The notes under the pieces are model-generated. The model saw only the letters and a program-made list of their open reading frames with translations. It did not search any database and had not been told where the DNA came from. DNA of 64,000 nt from Agrobacterium genomosp. 13 str. CFBP 6927 (GTDB lineage: Bacteria > Pseudomonadota > Alphaproteobacteria > Rhizobiales > Rhizobiaceae), in the NCBI GenBank assembly GCA_900012615.1, contig LT009757.1:1705851-1769850 (forward strand), given 5' to 3'. The position numbers and the translations under genes were made by a program. Positions 1 to 7,561 of the stretch are shown one piece after another (the first letter of the stretch is position 1; each line of letters begins with the position of its first letter).

Positions 1-490
1 GAATCTGAGCTGTCGACAGGTCGCGGGGAAAGCGTACGGGCTGGCCATTGGAGAGCATATAGGCGAGGCCGCGGGCCATGGTCATCATGGCGAGCGTCGC
101 GACGAAGGAGGCCATGCCGAAGCCGGCGACAAGAACGCCATTGATCGCGCCGAGCAAAGCGCCGAACAGCACGCCACCCAAGATGCACAGGACAAGCGCG
201 GTGCCGCCGTCAAATGGCAGCGCCGGCATGACCATCGCCACGCTCATGCCACCGATCGCCGCGACTGAACCGACCGAGAGATCGATTCCTCCCGTCAGGA
301 TCACCAGCAGCATGCCGATGGCGACCAGGGCAAGCGGTGCAAGTTGCCGCAGGAGATTATATATGTTTTGAAGTGTCAGGAAATGTTCCGACAACAGCGT
401 GGAAACGACGATGAGCGTCACCAGCATGATATAGATGTTATAGGTGACCAGGTTGGAAACAAGGCCGGAAGCCTTTGAATTAGTGGACAT
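1..490 (-). CDS. sugar ABC transporter permease, CUT2/RbsC type (partial)
   Basis: This is the N-terminal ~163 residues of an inner-membrane permease of the ribose/galactose (RbsC-like) family; the gene continues beyond base 1. The ATG at 490-488 overlaps the end of the upstream ATPase gene by 11 bases, as expected for a coupled operon. Several hydrophobic spans are visible (YIMLVTLIVVSTLL, LALVAIGMLLVILTGG, then a Gly/Ala-rich span). The GGIDLSVGS sequence near residue 65 is typical of CUT2 permeases. It would form the channel for the sugar delivered by the binder at 2034-3275 and driven by the ATPase at 480-1973. The substrate cannot be told from sequence. Confidence 0.88.
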   Translation of the reverse strand, partial: MSTNSKASGLVSNLVTYNIYIMLVTLIVVSTLLSEHFLTLQNIYNLLRQLAPLALVAIGMLLVILTGGIDLSVGSVAAIGGMSVAMVMPALPFDGGTALVLCILGGVLFGALLGAINGVLVAGFGMASFVATLAMMTMARGLAYMLSNGQPVRFPRDLSTAQI

Positions 491-1973
491 TCTCGCGCCC
501 CATTGCCAGTTCGATAATACCTTCCTCGGAAATGTCTGTGCCGGTCAGTTCACCGGCGATCCGGCCGGCGCGCATGACAAGCACGCGATCGCACATGCCG
601 ATCAGTTCTAGCATTTCGGAGGAGACCATGATTATGGCGGCGCCATTGGCCGCCAGTTCGTTGATGACGCGGTAAATCTCGACCTTCGCCCCGACGTCGA
701 CGCCGCGGGTGGGTTCGTCGAGCAGCAGCACCTCGCAACCGGAAACAAGCCATTTCATCAGCGCGACTTTCTGCTGGTTGCCGCCAGAAAGCGTTCCAGC
801 TTCAGCGTCGATGCTTTCGGCCTTGAGGTTGAGCTGTTTGCGCAGGCTTTCGGTCGCACCGCGTTCCCGGCGATCGCGCAGCAGGCCCAAAGGGCCCAGA
901 TGCGGATTGACCGGCGTCATCATTGCATTGGTAAGAATGGGCATGTCGAGAAGACATCCCTGATGTTTGCGATCTTCGGGCACCAGGCCGATGCCGGCGC
1001 GCACGGCTTCTCCGGGTCTGCTGATGCTCAGCACCTTGCCATCGAGGCGCACTTCACCCTGTGTAAGGGGATCGGCACCGAAAATTGCGCGCAATACCTC
1101 GGTTCGTCCCGCACCGATGAGGCCACCGATGCCGAGCACTTCGCCCCGTCTAACTTCGAAGGTGACGCCCGAGACGAGCGGTCCCGTCGCCAGATTTTCG
1201 ACGGCAAGAGCAACCGGGCCGGGCGTGACGTCCCGGTCGGGAAAGAAGTCCTTCAGTTCACGACCGATCATCAGGTTGACGAGGCGCTTGTGGTCAAGTG
1301 TAGCGATCTCCCACGTGCCCACGATTGCACCGTCCTTTAGTACGGTGGCGCGGTCACACAGGCTGAATATCTCGTCCAGCCGATGGGAGATGTAGATGAT
1401 GCAGACACCGTTGTCCCGCAGCTGCCGTATGAGCTTGAACAGTTTTTCCGTCTCGTGGTTGGTGAGGACGGCGGTGGGTTCGTCTAGGACGAGGATCGAA
1501 CATTCCCGGGACAGCGCCTTGCATATTTCGATGACCTGCTGGTGCGCGACCGTAAGGTTGCCGGCAAGCTCATCCGGATCGATATCGTCAAAACCCATGC
1601 CGGCCAGCAGTTCGGCGGCGCGCGCCCGCATTGCTCGTTTGTCCAGAAGGAAGCCGTGGCCGAGCTTTTCGATGAGAATGTTTTCGGCCACCGTGAGGTG
1701 GCGGGCGAGCGAGAATTCCTGGTAAATGATCGAGATTCCCCTGCGCATCGCGTCCTGCGGACTGGTGATAGTCACGGGCGTACCGTCGATGTGGATCTCG
1801 CCTTTGTCATGGGTGTAGGCGCCCGCGAGGATTTTCATCAGCGTCGATTTGCCGGCACCGTTCTCGCCCATGAGAGCGTGAACTTCTCCGGCACGCGCGG
1901 AAAACCGTGCGCCGCTGAGCGCTGTGACACCTCCGAACTCCTTGGAGATGTTGAGCATTTCTAGACGGTCCAT
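480..1973 (-). CDS. sugar ABC transporter ATP-binding protein, CUT2/RbsA-MglA type
   Basis: 497 residues, the normal length of duplicated CUT2 ATPases, with two nucleotide-binding domains. The first has Walker A GENGAGKST at residues 36-44 and Walker B ILVLDEPTA near 160. The second has a degenerate P-loop (GLIGAGRTE), the signature LSGGNQQ and VLLLDEPTRG near 420. One good and one degenerate P-loop is usual in RbsA, MglA and XylG. The ATG at 1973 is preceded by GAGGAAG. It is the fourth gene of the minus-strand transcript tktN, tktC, binder, ATPase, permease, and powers import of an unidentified sugar or polyol. Confidence 0.93.
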   Translation of the reverse strand: MDRLEMLNISKEFGGVTALSGARFSARAGEVHALMGENGAGKSTLMKILAGAYTHDKGEIHIDGTPVTITSPQDAMRRGISIIYQEFSLARHLTVAENILIEKLGHGFLLDKRAMRARAAELLAGMGFDDIDPDELAGNLTVAHQQVIEICKALSRECSILVLDEPTAVLTNHETEKLFKLIRQLRDNGVCIIYISHRLDEIFSLCDRATVLKDGAIVGTWEIATLDHKRLVNLMIGRELKDFFPDRDVTPGPVALAVENLATGPLVSGVTFEVRRGEVLGIGGLIGAGRTEVLRAIFGADPLTQGEVRLDGKVLSISRPGEAVRAGIGLVPEDRKHQGCLLDMPILTNAMMTPVNPHLGPLGLLRDRRERGATESLRKQLNLKAESIDAEAGTLSGGNQQKVALMKWLVSGCEVLLLDEPTRGVDVGAKVEIYRVINELAANGAAIIMVSSEMLELIGMCDRVLVMRAGRIAGELTGTDISEEGIIELAMGRENVH

Positions 1974-1992
1974 CTTATCTTCCTCTCAAATG

Positions 1993-2015
1993 GGCGGGCC
2001 CCGGAAAGGCCCGCC
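1993..2015 (-). promoter_or_regulatory. intercistronic GC-rich hairpin between sugar binder and ATPase genes
   Basis: GGCGGGCC (1993-2000) and GGCCCGCC (2008-2015) form a perfect 8-bp stem with a 7-base loop in the 60-base gap after the binding-protein gene. There is no U-tract, so it is more likely a 3'-end stabiliser or partial terminator that keeps binder mRNA above ATPase and permease mRNA than a full stop. That role is inferred from many sugar ABC operons. Confidence 0.5.
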
Positions 2016-2033
2016 ATGCTTGCCGGCCGTCGG

Positions 2034-3275
2034 TCAGCCCTTGAGTTCGCTGATCGTCTTGAAAGGCGGAACGGTGTAGCGGAAGAAGGGGTTTGCCGTG
2101 TCCGGATCGATGAACTCATCGACGTTCTTTTCGGTCACGATCTGCGAGGGATAATATGAGCCGAGCGGCAGATTGCTGGCATCGAGGCCCTTGTCGAATA
2201 TCTGGTTGATGAGTGCCAGGACGCCTTCGCCGGTATGCGAGCCGGAGCAAAGGCCGGTGACCAGCATGTCGCCGGATTTCACGAGATCGAGGGCGGTACG
2301 GAAGCCATCCGCCGCATTGGCAACGGCTATCTTGCCCTTCAGGCCCTGATTTTCGAGAGCGCGCAGAGCGCCCATGCCCATGAAGTCGTTTTCGGCAAGG
2401 ATGATGTCGAGCTTGGAGGAGTGAGCGGTGAGGATGTCTTCAGCCGCATCGAGGCCGCCTTCTTCTGTCCAGAGACCGACGCCCATCGAAACCACACCGA
2501 ATTTGGCTTCCGGATAATCGAACGAACCGCTCGTCTTCAATTGCTGGAACTTCTTGAAGCCGGCAAGCATGGCATCTTCCCTGGAGAGATTGAGGCCAAG
2601 CTGTTGTGAACGCTCATAGATGATGCCGGTGATCATGCCGTTGACGCGGCTTTCAGACGTGGAATTCCCGACGGTGCCGAGGATAGCCGCTGCGGTGATC
2701 TGTTTGTCGGCACCATAATGCTGCGCGACGTAACGGCCGGCTTCAAAACCGTTACCGTAAGGGTTGAACAGAACAGTGGTGACGATCGGGCTTTCATCCG
2801 GCACGGTTCCAAGGGCAATGACGGGAATGCCGGCATCGACGGCACGCTGCGCATCCGCAGCCGCTGCGGCAAGATCGGTCGGGTCCATGACGATGACGTC
2901 GACCTTCTTGGCGATGAAGGCGTCGATATGGGCCGAGGTCTTGGCCGGATCGCCATCCGCGACCTGGACGTCCAGTTCGTAGCCATATTCCTTCGCCTTG
3001 GCCTTCGCGGTGTCGATGACGCTGACGAACCAGGGATTGCCGAGCGTGATTTCCGTCCAGCCGATCACCAGTTTTTTGCCGGGCTCGCGGGTGGTTTTAG
3101 GCAGCGCCTTCTCCACATCGGTGCGATCCGCCATGTTGGGGTCGATGACGCCTGAAAGCGCCGAGTTCGGCAGGAGCGTGTAGATCTCGTGCTTTTCGGC
3201 AGCGTTTGTCGTTGTGGCGGCAAGGGCCAGCGCTGCGGTGCATAGCATGGGCAATGCGGATTTCAGGAACCTCAT
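2034..3275 (-). CDS. periplasmic sugar-binding protein, RbsB-like (Peripla_BP_4)
   Basis: 413 residues. The first ~26 form a Sec signal peptide (basic start, hydrophobic core LPMLCTAALALAA, cleavage near TNA-A). An unusual ~40-residue leader follows before the binding domain begins at KKLVIGWTEI near residue 67. Typical pieces of the ribose-binding fold are ANDF-like ILAENDFMGMGAL and DVIVMDPTDL. It is about 100 residues longer than E. coli RbsB, mostly because of that leader and extra C-terminal sequence. The start is supported by GAGGGAGTGAG upstream. Its place after a transketolase pair suggests an unusual pentose, tetrose or polyol rather than ribose. Confidence 0.9.
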   Translation of the reverse strand: MRFLKSALPMLCTAALALAATTTNAAEKHEIYTLLPNSALSGVIDPNMADRTDVEKALPKTTREPGKKLVIGWTEITLGNPWFVSVIDTAKAKAKEYGYELDVQVADGDPAKTSAHIDAFIAKKVDVIVMDPTDLAAAAADAQRAVDAGIPVIALGTVPDESPIVTTVLFNPYGNGFEAGRYVAQHYGADKQITAAAILGTVGNSTSESRVNGMITGIIYERSQQLGLNLSREDAMLAGFKKFQQLKTSGSFDYPEAKFGVVSMGVGLWTEEGGLDAAEDILTAHSSKLDIILAENDFMGMGALRALENQGLKGKIAVANAADGFRTALDLVKSGDMLVTGLCSGSHTGEGVLALINQIFDKGLDASNLPLGSYYPSQIVTEKNVDEFIDPDTANPFFRYTVPPFKTISELKG

Positions 3276-3328
3276 GGTCTCACTCCCTCTGTTGAAGTTC
3301 TATGCATTTGTCGCTCCTGCGAGCGGAA

Positions 3329-3352
3329 GTCGTGCGCCTCCCTGCGCACGAC
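3329..3352 (-). promoter_or_regulatory. intercistronic hairpin between transketolase C-half and sugar binder
   Basis: GTCGTGCGC (3329-3337) and GCGCACGAC (3344-3352) are a perfect 9-bp inverted repeat with a 6-base loop in the 85-base gap between tktC and the binder gene. No U-run follows. It may separate the stability of the enzyme and transporter parts of the transcript. Confidence 0.45.
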
Positions 3353-3360
3353 GGGGCCTG

Positions 3361-4350
3361 TCAGCGAATGATTTCGCGGACAACCGTTTCGATGCCGGTC
3401 TGGTCGAGCCGGTAGTGGGCGTAGAGATGCGTCGGCGGCGCAATCAGCGCGTATTCATCGCGGATACCGTGGCGCACAAGCCTTGCGGGGCTGCCTTCTT
3501 CGGCAAGAACCTCGGCAACGGCGGCACCGAGGCCACCGAGGATATTGTGCTCTTCGATCGTCAGGATGACCTTCGAACGGGCAGCAGCCGCAAGGATGGC
3601 ATCGCGATCGATCGGCTTGACCGTCGCCATGTCGATGACGCCGATACTACGGCCTTCCGCCTTGAGTTTCCGGGCGACCTGCACCGATGGATGGACGGGA
3701 AGGCCGCAGGCAATGATCGTCAGTTCTTCGCCGACAGCATGTTCGATCGCCTTGCCGAAAATGAAATCGCTTTTGGGATCGTAGAGATCGGGCTCGCGTC
3801 CGCGTCCCGTGCGGAAGTAGATCGGGCGATCATGGTCGGCCGAAGCGCGAATTGCCGCTTCAAACTGCGGGCCATCGGCCGGCGAAACGATCGTCAGGTC
3901 GGCGATCGAACGCATGGTGCCGATATCTTCCGTCGCGTGATGTGACGTGCCGTAGAAACCCATGGAGATGCCGGTATGGTGTCCGATCAGCCGAACGGGC
4001 AGGGCGCAATAGGCGACATCCATACGGATCTGCTCGCAGGTGAGCAGGCCGAGAAAGGAAGCAAAGGTTGCGACATAGGGCATCGTGCCCGTTGTCGCGA
4101 TGCCGGCGGCGGCCGATACCATGTTTTGTTCGGAAATACCGAAGCTGAAGTAACGGTCCGGGAAGCGGGCGGCAAAGCGGTTGAGCCCGTTGGAGTATTG
4201 AAGGTCCGCGGAGCCCGCGACGATGTCGCGGCCTGCCTCGACAAGCGAGATCAGCCCGTTGGACAGATGGTCCAGGCCGGGGTTCTTCATGTTCAGTTCG
4301 CGGTAGTGCCACGAATTCGGCGAATTTGGCCGCAGATTGACAGTGCTCAT
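3361..4350 (-). CDS. transketolase-like protein, C-terminal (pyrimidine-binding) subunit
   Basis: 329 residues covering the pyrimidine-binding and C-terminal domains of a thiamine-diphosphate transketolase. FGISEQNM near residue 73 carries the glutamate that activates ThDP, and the C-terminal domain contains GLPVHPSV and EEHNILGGLGAAVAEVL. The gene starts one base after the stop of the N-terminal half, so the two chains are coupled and should assemble into one enzyme acting on a ketose phosphate in the cytoplasm. Split transketolases of this kind occur in specialised sugar pathways (for example apulose phosphate cleavage). The substrate here is unknown. Confidence 0.9.
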   Translation of the reverse strand: MSTVNLRPNSPNSWHYRELNMKNPGLDHLSNGLISLVEAGRDIVAGSADLQYSNGLNRFAARFPDRYFSFGISEQNMVSAAAGIATTGTMPYVATFASFLGLLTCEQIRMDVAYCALPVRLIGHHTGISMGFYGTSHHATEDIGTMRSIADLTIVSPADGPQFEAAIRASADHDRPIYFRTGRGREPDLYDPKSDFIFGKAIEHAVGEELTIIACGLPVHPSVQVARKLKAEGRSIGVIDMATVKPIDRDAILAAAARSKVILTIEEHNILGGLGAAVAEVLAEEGSPARLVRHGIRDEYALIAPPTHLYAHYRLDQTGIETVVREIIR

Positions 4351-4351
4351 C

Positions 4352-5215
4352 TCAAATTACCTTGGAAAGAATTTCTTGACGTGCGGCTTCCGCATCGGAT
4401 GGATCGAGGTAGCCGAGGTGCCAGCCGGGTTCGGTCTCCATGTAGGAGACGCCCTTGCCCTTGAGCGTGCGCGCGATGATGCAGCATGGCTTTTCGCGGG
4501 TGTTGTCGGCTTTGACGCGACGCAGGAGCGCGGTCAGCTCCGCAATGTCATGGCCATCGACGATATGCACTTCCCAGCCGAAGGCGCGCCATTTCTCATC
4601 CAGCGGCTCGATACCCATCACGTCATCAACGGCGCCGTCGAGCTGGTAGCCGTTGCGGTCAACGATTGCGACCAGCCGCGACAGCTTGTGATGGGCCGCG
4701 CCGATGGCTGCTTCCCAAACCTGGCCTTCCTGCATCTCACCATCGCCGAGCATGACGAATGTTGTGAAGTCGCGGCCCTGGCGGCGTCCGTTCAGCGCCA
4801 TGCCGAGACCGTTGGACAAGGCGTGTCCGATGGATCCGGAGGAAAAATCGACGCCCGGCACCTTGCGCATGTCGGGATGGTCACCGAGCGGATTGCCGAG
4901 GCGGGTGTAGCCGTTCAGCACCTCCGTCGGAATGTAGCCAAGCTCGGCAAGAATGGGGAACAGCCCCACCGCCGCATGACCCTTGCCCATCAGGAAGCGG
5001 TCGCGATCCGGCCATTTGGGATCGGGCGAAAGCCGCATCACGTCATAGTAGAGCGCTGCGAAAATCTCGGCTGCGGAAAATACCGAGGTGTAGTGGCCCA
5101 CCTTGGCAATTTCGATAAGCCGGATGGTCTCCAGCCGCACGAACTGCGCGCGGTCTCTCAGATGCGCTATCTCGGTTTCGGTGGGACGAAAATCGTTTCT
5201 GATGGGCTGCGCCAC
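4352..5215 (-). CDS. transketolase-like protein, N-terminal (ThDP-diphosphate-binding) subunit
   Basis: 287 residues from the GTG at 5215-5213, chosen because GGAGGAGGAG lies directly upstream; a longer frame to 5278 would read through that ribosome-binding site and the operator. It has the diphosphate-binding motif GDGEMQEGQ...DRNGYQ (GDG-N type), GKGHAAVGLFPIL, and FSSGSIGHALSNGLGMAL. With the next gene it reconstitutes a full transketolase. It is the first gene of the minus-strand catabolic/transport operon and is divergent from the aldehyde dehydrogenase at 5318, with the GATATATGATATAT motif in the 102-base gap between the two start codons. Confidence 0.9.
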   Translation of the reverse strand: MAQPIRNDFRPTETEIAHLRDRAQFVRLETIRLIEIAKVGHYTSVFSAAEIFAALYYDVMRLSPDPKWPDRDRFLMGKGHAAVGLFPILAELGYIPTEVLNGYTRLGNPLGDHPDMRKVPGVDFSSGSIGHALSNGLGMALNGRRQGRDFTTFVMLGDGEMQEGQVWEAAIGAAHHKLSRLVAIVDRNGYQLDGAVDDVMGIEPLDEKWRAFGWEVHIVDGHDIAELTALLRRVKADNTREKPCCIIARTLKGKGVSYMETEPGWHLGYLDPSDAEAARQEILSKVI

Positions 5216-5278
5216 GCGCTCCTCCTCCAATTTGCCAAAGGGTCGGCAACAACTGCTTGCGATGATGCGAGATAACAT

Positions 5279-5292
5279 GATATATGATATAT
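5279..5292. promoter_or_regulatory. putative GntR-family operator, copy 1 (GATATATGATATAT)
   Basis: The 14 bases GATATATGATATAT sit between the divergent transketolase operon and the aldehyde dehydrogenase gene, 25 bases before the latter's GTG. An identical 14-mer occurs on the other strand at 9188-9201 before the GMC oxidoreductase gene. AT-rich near-palindromes of this sort are common targets of FCD-type GntR repressors, and such a gene lies between the two copies. Binding is inferred. Confidence 0.65.
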
Positions 5293-5317
5293 GTCACGAA
5301 CAAAAATGGAGGATAAC

Positions 5318-6814
5318 GTGAATCTTGCACTGACGCAGTCGGACGTGACTGCCATCCGCAACCGGATCACCATCAGGGGGCAGGCCTTCATAGACGGTCG
5401 TTTTACCGACGCCGCTTCGGGAGAGACGTTTGACGATATCTCGCCTCGCGACGGCACGGTCATCGCGCGCGTTGCAGCCTGCGACAGGGAAGATGTGGAC
5501 CGCGCCGTTGCGGCTGCGCGCCGGGCTTTCGAGGCAGGCGTCTGGCGCGACCGGTCACCAAAGGAGCGCAAGAAAGTGCTTCAGCGCTTTGCGGCGCTGT
5601 TGGAAAAGCACATGGATGAGCTTGCGGTGCTTGAAACGCTCGACATGGGAAAGCCGATTTCCGAGAGCCGCAATATCGATGTCAACGTCGTGCTGGATAC
5701 GTTGCAATGGTATGCCGAGTGCCCGGACAAGCTCTATGACGAGATCGCGCCCACCGGTCCCGGCCAGCTTGCCATGATCACACGCGAACCGATCGGCGTC
5801 GTCGGCGCGGTCGTGCCCTGGAACTTCCCCATGCTGATGGCGACGTGGAAATTCGCGCCGGCGCTTGCCATGGGCAACTCCGTCGTCCTGAAGCCTGCGG
5901 AACAATCTCCGTTGACAGCGCTGCGGCTGGCGGAGCTTGCGGCGGAAGCCGGTATTCCGGACGGCGTCTTTAATGTTGTGCCTGGTTTCGGCCCGACAGC
6001 TGGCAAGGCGCTCGGCCTGCATATGGATGTTGACTGCCTTGCCTTCACCGGCTCCGGCGAAGTGGGAAAACTGTTCCTGCAATATGCCGGTCAGTCCAAC
6101 ATGAAGCGTGTTTTCCTGGAATGCGGCGGAAAGTCGCCCAACATCATTCTCGATGATGTGCCCGAATTGCGTGTCGCGGCCGAGCGGGCGGCGACGGCGA
6201 TCTGCTTCAACCAGGGCGAAGTCTGCGTTGCGCCATCACGGCTGATCCTTTCCAGACGCATCCAGGAGCAATTTCTCGACATCGTCGTCAATACCGCCCG
6301 GTCGATCCGTCCGGGCGATCCGCTGGATCCGGCGACCAAGCTTGGCGCCCTTGTCGAAAGCAGCCATCGCGACCGTGTTGAAAGCTACATCGAAAAGGGC
6401 AAGGCGGAAGGCGCGCGGCTGGTGCTCGGCGGTGACCGTCCAACTGATACGCCGGACGGCTATTACGTCAATCCGACGATCTTTGCGGATGTTCGCAATG
6501 ACATGACAATCGCACGGGAAGAAATTTTCGGCCCCGTATTGTCGACCATTACGGTTGAGGATGACGAGGAGGCCGTCCGCGTCGCCAATGACAGTCCCTA
6601 TGGGCTGGCCGCAGCCGTCTGGACGCGCGACCTTTCCCGCGCTCATCGCATGGCCCGCAAGCTTCGGGCAGGCACGGTCTGGGTCAATTGCTATGATCAC
6701 GGTGATACGACGGTGCCGTTTGGCGGGTTCAAGCAATCCGGCAATGGACGCGACAAGTCGCTGCACGCAATCGACAAATATACTGAGCTGAAGACGACGT
6801 GGATAGAGCTTTGA
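5318..6814 (+). CDS. NAD(P)-dependent aldehyde dehydrogenase
   Basis: 498 residues from the GTG at 5318, preferred over the in-frame ATG at 5291 because GGAGG lies 5 bases upstream and the earlier ATG is within the operator. The ALDH fold is clear: VPWNFPMLMATWK (cofactor-binding loop), LECGGKSPN with the general-base glutamate, and FNQGEVCVAPSR with the catalytic cysteine. It would oxidise an aldehyde made from the imported sugar or by the neighbouring GMC oxidoreductase to the acid. It is divergent from the transketolase operon and closed by a strong hairpin at 6821-6844. The aldehyde is not known. Confidence 0.93.
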   Translation: MNLALTQSDVTAIRNRITIRGQAFIDGRFTDAASGETFDDISPRDGTVIARVAACDREDVDRAVAAARRAFEAGVWRDRSPKERKKVLQRFAALLEKHMDELAVLETLDMGKPISESRNIDVNVVLDTLQWYAECPDKLYDEIAPTGPGQLAMITREPIGVVGAVVPWNFPMLMATWKFAPALAMGNSVVLKPAEQSPLTALRLAELAAEAGIPDGVFNVVPGFGPTAGKALGLHMDVDCLAFTGSGEVGKLFLQYAGQSNMKRVFLECGGKSPNIILDDVPELRVAAERAATAICFNQGEVCVAPSRLILSRRIQEQFLDIVVNTARSIRPGDPLDPATKLGALVESSHRDRVESYIEKGKAEGARLVLGGDRPTDTPDGYYVNPTIFADVRNDMTIAREEIFGPVLSTITVEDDEEAVRVANDSPYGLAAAVWTRDLSRAHRMARKLRAGTVWVNCYDHGDTTVPFGGFKQSGNGRDKSLHAIDKYTELKTTWIEL

Positions 6815-6818
6815 AAGA

Positions 6819-7502
6819 TCAGGGGGCGGCTTCGGCCGCCCCCTTTGCTTCCAGCCATTCGACCATTACGACGCCAACGCCGATGTCGGCCTGGATCGCC
6901 TTTCGGCATCCTTCTGGGTCGCGGAGGGTAAGGGCACGCAGCACATCATAGTGGCCGTGGTCGCCACTCGCCAGGATACGGGTTGGTGTGTTGAGATGGT
7001 ACAGGTGGATGAGCGGTCCCATCTGCGCCCACATGCCCTCGATCGTTGCATAAAGCATTGGCATTTGTGCTGCTTCAGCAAGCTTGAAATGGAACTCGCG
7101 GTTGACGCGGGAGGCTTCCAGCGGGTCGCTGGCTGCCGCGTTGGTAAAATCCCCCTGCAGAGCTTCGAGAGCCGCGAGTTCTTTTTTCGAAATCTTGACG
7201 GCCGCCTGGGCGGCCGCCTCGCCTTCGAGATGATGGCGTATGAGTTGTATCTCACGCAATTCCGAGGGCGTCAGGCTTCTCACCTGGATCGAGGTTGCCG
7301 CCCTCATCTCCAGCGCGCGCTCGGTCACGAGCCGGAAGATCGCCTCGCGGACCGGCGTTATCGATACACCGAGCTGCTCGGCCAGGCTTGCGATTGTCAG
7401 CCGTTCACCCGGCTCGTAACGCCCATCCATGAGCGAGGAACGGATCGTGCCGTAAACCTGCTCGGAAAGGTTGCCTTTGTTGATTTTTTGCAGCTGGTTC
7501 AT
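6819..7502 (-). CDS. GntR-family transcriptional regulator, FCD subfamily
   Basis: 227 residues. Residues 10-75 form the winged helix (QVYGTIRSSLMDG, PGERLTIASLAEQLGVS, TPVREAIFRL), which is the classic GntR DNA-binding domain. The rest is a helical FCD ligand domain with REFHFKLAEAA near 130 and a late histidine pair (GDHGHYDVL). FCD regulators usually bind a sugar acid or other carboxylate. The gene follows the GMC oxidoreductase on the same strand after 59 bases, so both probably share the promoter with the 9188-9201 motif, giving autoregulation. Its last codons double as the convergent terminator. Confidence 0.92.
   Translation of the reverse strand: MNQLQKINKGNLSEQVYGTIRSSLMDGRYEPGERLTIASLAEQLGVSITPVREAIFRLVTERALEMRAATSIQVRSLTPSELREIQLIRHHLEGEAAAQAAVKISKKELAALEALQGDFTNAAASDPLEASRVNREFHFKLAEAAQMPMLYATIEGMWAQMGPLIHLYHLNTPTRILASGDHGHYDVLRALTLRDPEGCRKAIQADIGVGVVMVEWLEAKGAAEAAP
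6821..6844 (+). terminator. intrinsic terminator of the aldehyde dehydrogenase gene, inside the gntR 3' end
   Basis: AGGGGGCGGC (6821-6830), loop TTCG, then GCCGCCCCCT (6835-6844): a perfect 10-bp stem capped by the very stable UUCG tetraloop and followed by TTGCTT. It starts 7 bases after the aldehyde dehydrogenase stop and lies within the last codons of the convergent GntR gene. Confidence 0.8.
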
Positions 7503-7561
7503 CTAAGGGCCCGTGGCGTTTCTTTGATCATGAGATTCGACAAGTCAACGCATAATGCGCA

